A stretch of DNA of 26,910 nt, from the NCBI GenBank assembly GCA_902478605.1, contig CABSLQ010000042.1, positions 1 through 26,910 of the forward strand, written 5' to 3'. Position numbers and translations under genes: made by a program. Below the pieces are notes generated by a model. That model was not told the DNA's origin. It saw nothing but the letters and a program-made list of their open reading frames with translations, and ran no database searches. Source of the DNA: an uncultured Oscillospiraceae bacterium (GTDB lineage: Bacteria; Bacillota; Clostridia; Oscillospirales; Acutalibacteraceae). This document shows, piece after piece, positions 15,901 through 22,225 of the stretch; position 1 is the stretch's first letter; every line of letters begins with the position of its first letter.

Positions 15901-15932
15901 AAAAAAGCCGCCGCCCGGGGAAGGGCGGCGGC
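15901..15932 (-). terminator. Intrinsic terminator downstream of iorB
   Basis: On the minus strand GCCGCCGCCC pairs with GGGCGGCGGC and is followed by six T. It lies about 85 bases beyond the iorB stop; a family B repeat copy sits between. Confidence 0.9.
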
Positions 15933-15939
15933 TCGCAGT

Positions 15940-16003
15940 CGATGCGATGCATAAGCATTCCCTATATACACCTATGGCAATCCGCCAAAACGCTTTTGGA
16001 CAC
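15940..16003 (-). repeat. Dispersed repeat family B, copy 2
   Basis: Ungapped match to 51-114 with 47 of 64 identities. It sits between the iorB stop codon and the iorB terminator, so it would be transcribed as part of the 3' untranslated region. See copy 1 for the conserved blocks. Confidence 0.6.
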
Positions 16004-16015
16004 GCTTGTATCTTC

Positions 16016-16633
16016 TTACAGATTCTCTTCCTTGGCGGCGAAGCCCAGCGCGAACGCCTTTTCGTTGACGGCCACCGTCTTGGGCGGCACGGTGCGGCGC
16101 ACGATATCCAGCCAGCCTTCTTTGTCCAGGCCGGCGCCGTGCTCCCCGAGATACCGGGCCGCCAGGCCGAGCAGCACCACGTTGGTGGCCTTGACGCTGC
16201 CCGCCTCGAGGGCGAGGGCGGTGGCGTCCACCGCCTTGAGCTGCACGCCCTTGGCCGCGATGGCGGGGAGGATATCCTCCGGATAGGACGCCTTGCCCAT
16301 GATGACCGGCATGGGATCGATGCGCTGGGTATTGGTGATGAGAATGCCGCCCGGCTTGAGCCACGGCAGCCAGCGCGCCGCTTCCAGCTGCTCGAAGGCC
16401 AGAATCATGTCCGCCTCCCCCTTTTCGATGAGGGAGGAATGCACCTTGTCGCCGTAGCGCACGTAGGTGACCACCGAGCCGCCCCGCTGGGACATGCCGT
16501 GCACCTCGCTGACCTTGACGTCAAACCCCTGTTCCACAAACGCCGCGCCGAGCAGCTTGGAGGACAGCAGCGTCCCCTGTCCGCCCACGCCGACGATCAG
16601 AATGTTTTTCACTGTATTGGCCATACCATCCAT
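16016..16633 (-). CDS. iorB: Indolepyruvate:ferredoxin oxidoreductase beta subunit
   Basis: A 205-residue protein of the pyruvate/ketoisovalerate oxidoreductase gamma-type domain. Recognisable segments are ILIVGVGGQGTLLSSKLLG near the N terminus, SEVHGMSQRGGSVVTYVRYG, ADMILAFEQLEAARW and a KATNVVLLG segment. With IorA it oxidatively decarboxylates aryl-2-oxoacids (indolepyruvate, phenylpyruvate, 4-hydroxyphenylpyruvate) to arylacetyl-CoA while reducing ferredoxin. AAGGAAAGG lies upstream; ATG at 16633 or at 16624 (Met4) could be used. It is separated from iorA by 434 bases instead of the usual near-contact. A terminator and a family B repeat follow. Confidence 0.92.
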   Translation of the reverse strand: MDGMANTVKNILIVGVGGQGTLLSSKLLGAAFVEQGFDVKVSEVHGMSQRGGSVVTYVRYGDKVHSSLIEKGEADMILAFEQLEAARWLPWLKPGGILITNTQRIDPMPVIMGKASYPEDILPAIAAKGVQLKAVDATALALEAGSVKATNVVLLGLAARYLGEHGAGLDKEGWLDIVRRTVPPKTVAVNEKAFALGFAAKEENL

Positions 16634-17067
16634 GTCCTTTCCTTAACCGAAAGCCGGCCGGGCGCACCCCCGGGACACGCCGCCGCACGGGCTTCGGTAT
16701 TTATCGGATTGTGTCCGGCTCCCCGTGGTCGCCCGGAGCCGGGAACTTCGCCTTTGTGCCGCCCCGGTGCGAAACGCCGTGCCCGCCAAGCCGGCTGACC
16801 GGCGAAGCGGAACCCGCTTCGGGTATTCCAGCCGCCGGCGGATGGCGGCCCGCCGGAAGCCGGCCGGCACCGGGCGCCGCTGCCGTTTGGTTCCCGCCGG
16901 TTGTTCGCCCGCGGGGCGGCTGCCGCCCCCGGTCTTGGCCCCTGCCGCCGGCCGCCCCGGCCTTACGCCGGAAAGCGGTTTCGGCAAGGCCGCGGGCCTT
17001 GCTGCCGGGCCGTCCGGCGTTTTCTGCGGCGGCGTTTCCGCCGTCACGGGAAGCCGGCGTTTCCGGG
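16634..17067 (-). other. GC-rich non-coding spacer inside the iorA-iorB pair
   Basis: This 434-base gap separates iorA from iorB. It is extremely GC-rich, full of CCGG-type motifs and short inexact inverted and direct repeats (for example two GGCGTTTCCG-containing units near 17028-17066). Open frames cross it on both strands but have no ribosome site, no recognisable protein and compositions of Pro/Ala/Gly/Arg, as expected of random GC-rich DNA. A GATAAAT box near its iorB end is the only promoter-like trace and its -35 is poor. Function unknown. Confidence 0.5.
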
Positions 17068-18822
17068 TTACGCTTTGGTGATGGCGCCGAAGCGGCATGC
17101 CTGGGCGCACACGTTGCAGCCGACGCACTGGTTCGGGTCGATGACCGCCATGGTGCGGCCGTTTTTCGCATTCGGCGCATGGGACAGCGCCGGGCAGCCC
17201 ACCTGCAGGCACGCCTTGCAGCCGGTGCACTTGTCCGCGATGACCTGCAGCGCGGGTTCATGCTTCACCGTCTTGAGCAGGGCGCAGGGCCGGCGGGAAA
17301 TGATGAGGGAGGGTTCCTCCACCTCGAGCTCGGCCGCGATGGCGGCGCGGGTGGCCTCCACATCGAAGGGATCCACCACCGTCACCCGGCGGATACCCAG
17401 CGCGTGGGCGAGCATTTCGAGGTCGATGGCCACGGTGGGCACCCCGCTGATGGTGAAGCCGTTGGCCGGGTTGTTCTGGTGTCCCGTCATGCCGGTGATC
17501 GAGTTGTCCAGCACGATGACGGTGGAAATGCCCTTGTTGTACGCGATGTCCATCAGCCCGGTGACGCCCGAGTGGCAGAAGGTGGAATCGCCGATGACGG
17601 CCACCGCCTTTTTCGCCGCGTCATGGCCCCGCGCCGTGTTGTAGCCGTGCAGGCCGCTTATCGACGCGCCCATGCACACGCACACGTCGATGCTCGACAG
17701 CGGCGCCGACGCGCCCAGGGTGTAGCAGCCGATGTCCCCGCTGACGTATACCTTCAGCTTTTTGAGCGCGGCGAACAGCCCGCGGTGGGGGCAGCCGGCG
17801 CACAGCACGGGGGGCCGGGCGGGAATGTCGCCCGCAAAGGCCACGCTGGGCAGCGTTTCGCCGAGCAGCGCCTCGCGCACGGTGGCCTGGGAATATTCGC
17901 CCACCGGCGGGAAGAGCAGCCGGCCGATGACCGGCACGCCGTGCTTGCGGCAGTGGGTCTCGATGATGTCGTCGAGCTCCTCGATGACATACACCTGCCC
18001 GACGTTGCGGGCAAATTCCACGATCAGCTGCACCGGCAGCGGGTTGACCATGCCCAGCTTGAGGTAGCTGGCCCGCTCGCCGAGGGCTTCCTTCGCGTAG
18101 GTATAGCAGGTGCCGGCGCAGATGATGCCGATGCGCTTGTCGTTGTATTCGATCCGGTTGATGCCCGAGGTTTCGGCCCACTGGCGCAGCGCCTCGGTGC
18201 GCTTTTCCACCCGGACATGGGCGCCCTTGGCCATGGCGGGCATCATGACGTTTTTCATCACGTCCTTCCGGTACTCCTTGAGCGGCCGGTTTTCGCGGTC
18301 GGACAGGGTGACCAGGGAACGGGAATGGGAAATGCGGGTGGACAGCCGGAGCAGCACGGGGGTGTCGAACTGCTCGGACAGCGCGAAGGCCTGCTTGGTA
18401 TAGGCGAGGCATTCGGCCGAATCGCACGGCTCCAGCATGGGGACCTTGGCGGCGATGGCGTGGCGGCGGGAATCCTGCTCATTCTGGGAGGAATGCATGC
18501 CGGGGTCGTCCGCCACGGCGCAGACCATGCCGGCGTTCACGCCGATATAGGAAGCGGTGTACAGCGGGTCGGCGGCCACGTTGAGCCCGACGTGCTTCAT
18601 CGCGCAGAAGGCGCGCGCGCCGCCGGTGGCCGCGCCGAAGGCCACTTCAAAGGCGACCTTTTCGTTGGGCGCCCATTCGCAGTAGATGTCGCCTTCGTAC
18701 TGCACCACGTTTTCGGTGATTTCGGTGCTGGGGGTGCCGGGGTAGGCGGAGACGACGGTGACGCCCGCCTCATAAAGCCCCCGGGCAACGGCTTCGTTGC
18801 CCAGCAGGAGGGTCTTGTTCAT
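17068..18822 (-). CDS. iorA: Indolepyruvate:ferredoxin oxidoreductase alpha subunit
   Basis: A 584-residue thiamine-diphosphate enzyme. The N-terminal pyrimidine-binding domain begins LLLGNEAVARG and has SAYPGTPSTEI. The C-terminal TPP-binding domain has GDIGCYTLG, then the GDSTFCHSG...NKG...LDNSITGMTGHQ motif. A ferredoxin-like tail carries two 4Fe-4S clusters: Cys532/535/538/543 and Cys566/569/572/576. This is the full IorA architecture and length. ATG at 18822 follows AAAGGA; the upstream extension lacks support. It has its own strong promoter. The product pathway leads from aromatic amino acids to arylacetyl-CoA, and the phenylacetate-CoA-ligase-like gene lies upstream on the same strand. 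Confidence 0.94.
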   Translation of the reverse strand: MNKTLLLGNEAVARGLYEAGVTVVSAYPGTPSTEITENVVQYEGDIYCEWAPNEKVAFEVAFGAATGGARAFCAMKHVGLNVAADPLYTASYIGVNAGMVCAVADDPGMHSSQNEQDSRRHAIAAKVPMLEPCDSAECLAYTKQAFALSEQFDTPVLLRLSTRISHSRSLVTLSDRENRPLKEYRKDVMKNVMMPAMAKGAHVRVEKRTEALRQWAETSGINRIEYNDKRIGIICAGTCYTYAKEALGERASYLKLGMVNPLPVQLIVEFARNVGQVYVIEELDDIIETHCRKHGVPVIGRLLFPPVGEYSQATVREALLGETLPSVAFAGDIPARPPVLCAGCPHRGLFAALKKLKVYVSGDIGCYTLGASAPLSSIDVCVCMGASISGLHGYNTARGHDAAKKAVAVIGDSTFCHSGVTGLMDIAYNKGISTVIVLDNSITGMTGHQNNPANGFTISGVPTVAIDLEMLAHALGIRRVTVVDPFDVEATRAAIAAELEVEEPSLIISRRPCALLKTVKHEPALQVIADKCTGCKACLQVGCPALSHAPNAKNGRTMAVIDPNQCVGCNVCAQACRFGAITKA

Positions 18823-18866
18823 ATACACACAATCCTTTCCGGGGAAGAATGACAACCTTCCTCTCC

Positions 18867-18895
18867 ATTATACCGGACGCGCCGGCAAATGTAAA
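18867..18895 (-). promoter_or_regulatory. SigA-type promoter of iorA
   Basis: TTTACA (18890-18895), a 17-base spacer and TATAAT (18867-18872) on the minus strand lie 44 bases upstream of the iorA start codon. Confidence 0.85.
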
Positions 18896-19149
18896 GGCAA
18901 ACCATGGCACAGGGGGAAAGGTTGTTCCGTCTGTTACGCGTGAAAGGGCGCCGACAGCCGCACACAGCCGTTTCGCGGCGGCCGGCGGTATCCCCGCCGG
19001 GTGCCGGCCCTCTGCTTCCGGACGGTGTTCTCTTCTCTTATCCGGGGGAGGGGGCGTTTTTCCACAGCGGGCTGTGGAAAACGCGCTGCTTTCTCTCTCC
19101 CTCTCGGTTTCGATTTCTCTTTTCTTTCTCTTTCTCTTTACTTTACTTT
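18896..19149. other. Gene-free interval with a hairpin and a pyrimidine tract
   Basis: No credible gene is seen between the iorA promoter and the terminator of the ligase gene. Two notable structures occur. A 10-bp hairpin (TTTTCCACAG/CTGTGGAAAA, 19058-19081) contains two opposed sequences one base from a DnaA box. A pyrimidine-dominated tract follows (about 19090-19149), including an unbroken run at about 19114-19139. The tandem repeat at 19152-19235 follows directly. Function unknown. Confidence 0.5.
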
Positions 19150-19151
19150 GG

Positions 19152-19235
19152 GGGGTTATTCGATTCATCTTCACTCATGATCGATTGCATTATGGGGTTA
19201 TTCGCTTCATCTTCACTCATGATCGATTGCATTAT
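19152..19235. repeat. 42-bp tandem duplication
   Basis: Two head-to-tail 42-base units (19152-19193 and 19194-19235) differ at one base by eye. Each contains CACTCATGATCGATTGCATT, and a degenerate start of a third unit follows. The unit length is a multiple of three and an open frame crosses it, but that frame has no ribosome site and I do not regard it as a gene. Confidence 0.85.
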
Positions 19236-19280
19236 GGAGTAAATCGATCGAAATAGAGAAAAATCATTTACTCTCCGTAT

Positions 19281-19308
19281 AAAAAGGCGGGATCGCTGCC
19301 GACCCCGC
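19281..19308 (-). terminator. Intrinsic terminator of the phenylacetate-CoA-ligase-like gene
   Basis: On the minus strand GCGGGGTCG pairs with CGATCCCGC (one G-T wobble) around a 4-base loop, followed by T5, just after the stop codon. Confidence 0.8.
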
Positions 19309-19313
19309 CCCGC

Positions 19314-20636
19314 TTATGCCTGGCCGCGCAGGTCCACCACCCGCTGGGCCTTGCCGGTGAACCGTTCGATGGACTTGGGTTCCACCAGGCTGACCGTGAT
19401 TTCGATGCCGAGGATCGCCTTGATGCGATCGTGGATCTTTTTCTGCAGGGCTTCCAGCTCGCCGTATTTTTCCAGCAGGGAGCCGTCGGTCAGCTCCACG
19501 CGCACCTCCAGCGTGTCCGCGAAGCCCTGGCGCCGCACCACCAGCTGGTAATGGGGGCTGATATGCCCGATGTTGATGAGGGCGCTTTCCACCTGGGAGG
19601 GGAAGACGTTGACCCCGCGGATTTTGAGCATGTCGTCGCTGCGGCCGATGATCTTGTGCATGCGCGCGGTGGTCCGCCCGCAGGCGCACGGCTCGTAATC
19701 GATGCGGGTGATGTCCTTCGTGCGGTAGCGCAGCATGGGGATCGCCCGCTTGGTCAGGTTGGTGACCACCAGCTCGCCCGTGGCGCCCGGCTCGAGCACC
19801 TCGCCGCTTTTCGCGTCGATGATCTCGCACAGGAAGTGGTCCTCGTTGATATGTAAGCCGTTGCGCTCGCGGCATTCGCCCGACATGCCGGGGCCGTTGA
19901 GCTCCGACATGCCGTAGTTGTCGGTGCAGAAGAAGCCGCCGCCCCACCGTTCTTCGATTTGATTGCGCATTTCGGGGGTGCAGCCCTCGCTGCCCAGCAG
20001 GCCGAGCTTCAGGTGATACTGGTCAAAGGGGAACTCCCTTTCCTTTTCGCGGGCCGATTCCGCCAGATACAGGCAGTAGGAGGGAGTGGCCACGATGGTG
20101 TCGGTGCCGAAATCCCGCATGAACTTGAGCTGCTTCTCGGTGTTGCCCGAGGAGGTGGGCACCACCGTGGCGCCGATGCGCTCCAGCCCGTAATGCAGGC
20201 CCAGCGCCCCCGTGAACATGCCGTAGCCGAAGCAGATCTGCACCATGGATTCATCCGACGCACCCGCCGCCACCACCAGACGGGCCACCTGCTCCGCCCA
20301 GTTGTCCAGGTCCTCGCGGGTGTAGCCGACCACCGTCGGGTTGCCCGTCGTGCCGGAGGAGGCGTGTATGCGCACCAGCTGCTTGCGCGGCACGCTGAAC
20401 ATGCCGAAGGGATAGGTGTCCCGCAGGTCGGCCTTGGTCGTGTAGGGGATATACCGGATATCGGAGAGGCACTTGATTTTGTCCGCGGTCACGCCCGCCG
20501 CCTCCAGCCGCTTGTGGTAGAATTCCACGTTCCGGTCGCAGTAGTCGACGAGCGCCTTGAGGCGCTCCAGCTGCAGGGCTTCGATATCGGCGCGGCGCAT
20601 ACATTCCCGCTCCGGATTCCAGATGGCAGAACCCAT
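19314..20636 (-). CDS. paaK: Phenylacetate-CoA ligase-like adenylate-forming enzyme
   Basis: A 440-residue ANL-superfamily ligase of PaaK length. The N terminus has WNPERECMRR; the P-loop is HASSGTTGNPTVVGYT. Later motifs are GCTPEMRN, DNYGMSELNGPG (adenine/acyl site), RYRTKDITRID, the Cys-containing PCACGRTTARM, GRSDDMLKIRGVNVFPSQVE and a C-terminal ACT-like cap. It activates arylacetates to CoA thioesters. Next to iorA and iorB, it could run in the thioester-forming or the reverse direction on phenylacetyl-, hydroxyphenylacetyl- or indoleacetyl-CoA. ATG at 20636 follows AAGGAG; an upstream ATG lacks a ribosome site. It has its own promoter with a palindrome at the transcription start. Confidence 0.9.
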   Translation of the reverse strand: MGSAIWNPERECMRRADIEALQLERLKALVDYCDRNVEFYHKRLEAAGVTADKIKCLSDIRYIPYTTKADLRDTYPFGMFSVPRKQLVRIHASSGTTGNPTVVGYTREDLDNWAEQVARLVVAAGASDESMVQICFGYGMFTGALGLHYGLERIGATVVPTSSGNTEKQLKFMRDFGTDTIVATPSYCLYLAESAREKEREFPFDQYHLKLGLLGSEGCTPEMRNQIEERWGGGFFCTDNYGMSELNGPGMSGECRERNGLHINEDHFLCEIIDAKSGEVLEPGATGELVVTNLTKRAIPMLRYRTKDITRIDYEPCACGRTTARMHKIIGRSDDMLKIRGVNVFPSQVESALINIGHISPHYQLVVRRQGFADTLEVRVELTDGSLLEKYGELEALQKKIHDRIKAILGIEITVSLVEPKSIERFTGKAQRVVDLRGQA

Positions 20637-20698
20637 TGTTTTTACAACTCCTTGTATAATATAGCCTGAAAAATACAAAGCATAAACGCCGTATTTTA

Positions 20699-20739
20699 AT
20701 GCTTTAAAGCATTATACCGCATGGAAGCGGAAAAGTAAA
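20699..20739 (-). promoter_or_regulatory. Promoter and operator-like palindrome of paaK
   Basis: TTTACT (20734-20739), a 17-base spacer and TATAAT (20711-20716) form a strong promoter on the minus strand. A perfect 14-base palindrome, ATGCTTTAAAGCAT (20699-20712), starts inside the -10 box and covers the expected start site. An ATGCTTTGTAT half-copy lies about 25 bases downstream. The layout suggests repression by an unidentified dimeric regulator. Confidence 0.75.
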
Positions 20740-20931
20740 GGCTTTTTGACCGAAATAAAGAGGCGGCGCGCCGTGCGTCCGCCCATGGCGTGCGGCAAGG
20801 GGAAGAAGGGCCGCCGGCCGGCGCGTTTAGCTGACAGAGGGGAGGGGATCTGGATGCGTTTTGCCCGCGATGGTATACGGGTAAAAAAGAGACCAGGCGG
20901 CGCTGTATAATAGGAAATGGAGGGATATGTC

Positions 20932-21471
20932 ATGTATCGAAAGGGTGCTTTGCTGTGTTCCCTTGTGCTGGTGGTGTTCCTGGCGGGGTGCGGCGATAGG
21001 GCGGCTCCCCCGGCTGTGCCGGCGGAGAGCGGCGGCACAGCCGTCCTGTCCGCTTCGCCGTCTGCCGCTTCCCGGGAAATCCCGTTTACGGTGGGGGCCA
21101 GCGTGCGGACCCATGACCCCAGCGGGATGGACGGCTTTTCCGGGCGGGTTATCCGCAGCCGGGAGGCGCTGGAGGCGCTGGAGCTGGACGACGCCTGCCC
21201 CCTGGACCGCTATACCGGGGCCTATTTTGCCGATAAGGCCCTGCTGGTGCTGTATGTGCCGCTGGAGAGCGGCTCGATGCAGCTGCAGTTCGACGGGCTG
21301 ACGGCACAGGACGACCTTTTGACCGTCCGGTATACCACCATCCGGCCCAACCCGTCCACCGGCGACATGGCCTACTGGCAGGTGCTGCTGGAGGCGGACG
21401 CCGAGGCGGTGGGCGCTGTGCGGACGGTGACGGGGGAGCGCCGGCGGGTGACCACCTCTTCCACCCGGTGA
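20932..21471 (+). CDS. Small secreted lipoprotein of unknown function
   Basis: A 179-residue protein with a type II signal peptide and lipobox LAGC (Cys20). A short Ala/Ser linker follows. The folded part (about 55-165) alternates strands such as KALLVLYVPLESGSMQLQFDG and DLLTVRYTTIRPNPSTG; the pattern is loosely reminiscent of PrcB C-terminal domains, but I do not claim that family. The ATG at 20932 follows GGAGGGAT; an earlier in-frame ATG at 20917 lies in the ribosome site itself. A TATAAT box (20906-20911) lies 20 bases upstream with no good -35. A strong two-way terminator follows. It is divergent from paaK. Confidence 0.75.
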   Translation: MYRKGALLCSLVLVVFLAGCGDRAAPPAVPAESGGTAVLSASPSAASREIPFTVGASVRTHDPSGMDGFSGRVIRSREALEALELDDACPLDRYTGAYFADKALLVLYVPLESGSMQLQFDGLTAQDDLLTVRYTTIRPNPSTGDMAYWQVLLEADAEAVGAVRTVTGERRRVTTSSTR

Positions 21472-21495
21472 CGGCCGGTGTTTGGAACCCGAAAG

Positions 21496-21530
21496 AAAAA
21501 GGAGGAAGCCCGCCCGGGCTTCCTCCTTTT
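21496..21530. terminator. Bidirectional intrinsic terminator
   Basis: The stem GGAGGAAGCCC/GGGCTTCCTCC has A5 before and T4 after, so it can end transcripts from both the lipoprotein gene (plus) and the convergent XRE gene (minus). Confidence 0.9.
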
Positions 21531-21568
21531 CTATAAGGGAAAAGAGGGCCGGACGCGCCCTCCCCCGT

Positions 21569-21904
21569 TCACGCCGGGCCGGTTTTCTTCTGCAAATCGA
21601 CCAGCCGGCGCATCTGCTCCAGGGCAAATTCCTGAAAGGCGGGGCGCAGGCTTTTGAAAATCTCCATCGCCTCCGCCAGCTGGCCGGCCGCAGCGGGATC
21701 GGCGTCAAACATGGCGCCCTCGCCCGTTTCCAGCCAGTGGGCGTTGACGCCGTAGGTCAGGCAGATGAGCCGCGCCAGCTTGGCATTCAAATCCCGGTCG
21801 GTCTTCTCCAGCTTGGATATCCACGCACCGGTCACGCCCAAATTTTCCGCAAACTTTGCCTGGTTGAGACCCAGATGTTCACGCAAGGCTTTTACTCTGT
21901 TCAT
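21569..21904 (-). CDS. XRE-family HTH regulator (phage-repressor-like)
   Basis: A 111-residue regulator. Residues about 3-60 form a Cro/CI helix-turn-helix (LREHLGLNQAKFAENLGVTGAWISKLEKTDRDL). It is followed by VNAHWLETGEGAMFD, a motif common in phage-type repressors of Clostridia, and a C-terminal helix (about 72-105) that may dimerise. GAGGTGAT precedes the ATG. It is divergent from the 61-residue gene, and the two share a back-to-back promoter region with mirrored elements, suggesting it controls both. No other phage genes are present. Confidence 0.9.
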   Translation of the reverse strand: MNRVKALREHLGLNQAKFAENLGVTGAWISKLEKTDRDLNAKLARLICLTYGVNAHWLETGEGAMFDADPAAAGQLAEAMEIFKSLRPAFQEFALEQMRRLVDLQKKTGPA

Positions 21905-21927
21905 GTTGGCGTATCACCTCATCTCAT

Positions 21928-21994
21928 ACTGTAACTGAAAATCTTAACAAAGTCAAGAAAAGGTGTTGACTTATTAACTTAATTGATTTACAGT
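21928..21994. promoter_or_regulatory. Mirror-image divergent promoters between the XRE gene and its small partner
   Basis: Each direction has TTGACT, a 17-base spacer and TACAGT: minus strand at 21956-21951 and 21933-21928; plus strand at 21966-21971 and 21989-21994. The -35 boxes are back to back with 9 bases between them. Each -10 box lies in a longer TTACAGTAT arm, forming an inverted repeat across the region. TTAACTTAA and TAAGTTAA words near the plus promoter add further dyad symmetry. The XRE protein is the obvious candidate ligand. Confidence 0.8.
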
Positions 21995-22023
21995 ATCAAC
22001 TAAGTTAATAAAGGAGGCGTGCT

Positions 22024-22209
22024 ATGACGCAGGAAGAAGATGAGGTGAAGCGGATTGCGGAAATGAACGCCCTGTTTATGACACTGGACGAGCGGGGGAA
22101 GGACGGGGCGCTGACGGTGCTGCGATCGCTTAAGTTCGCGCAGTCGCTCCTGGAGTCGTCGGAAAAGGAGAAGCCGCCCCGGCGTTCCTCCAAAAACCGT
22201 CCGGCGTGA
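22024..22209 (+). CDS. Small hypothetical protein (61 aa), divergent partner of the XRE regulator
   Basis: I do not recognise this protein. It is 61 residues, largely helical by composition (MTQEEDEVKRIAEMNALFMT, then ALTVLRSLKFAQSLLESSEKE), with a basic tail KPPRRSSKNRPA. There is no membrane segment. A perfect AAGGAGG site 6 bases before the ATG and a consensus-like promoter support expression. Its position opposite an XRE gene with matching promoters suggests it is the regulated product, possibly an antagonist or co-regulator. It ends 16 bases from the convergent symporter stop with no visible terminator. Confidence 0.7.
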   Translation: MTQEEDEVKRIAEMNALFMTLDERGKDGALTVLRSLKFAQSLLESSEKEKPPRRSSKNRPA

Positions 22210-22225
22210 CAGGCCGCCGCGTCCC

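Noticed and set aside
16643..17261. Minus-strand open frames in the iorA-iorB gap
   Set aside because: They overlap the iorA ferredoxin domain out of frame, have low-complexity Pro/Ala/Arg composition and lack ribosome sites.
19058..19081. Opposed DnaA-box-like words suggesting a replication origin
   Set aside because: Only two imperfect boxes in a hairpin, with no dnaA, dnaN or box cluster nearby.
18849..19256. Plus-strand open frame containing a duplicated 14-residue unit
   Set aside because: It begins within the iorA promoter region on the opposite strand, has no ribosome site, and its repeat simply reflects the 42-bp DNA duplication.
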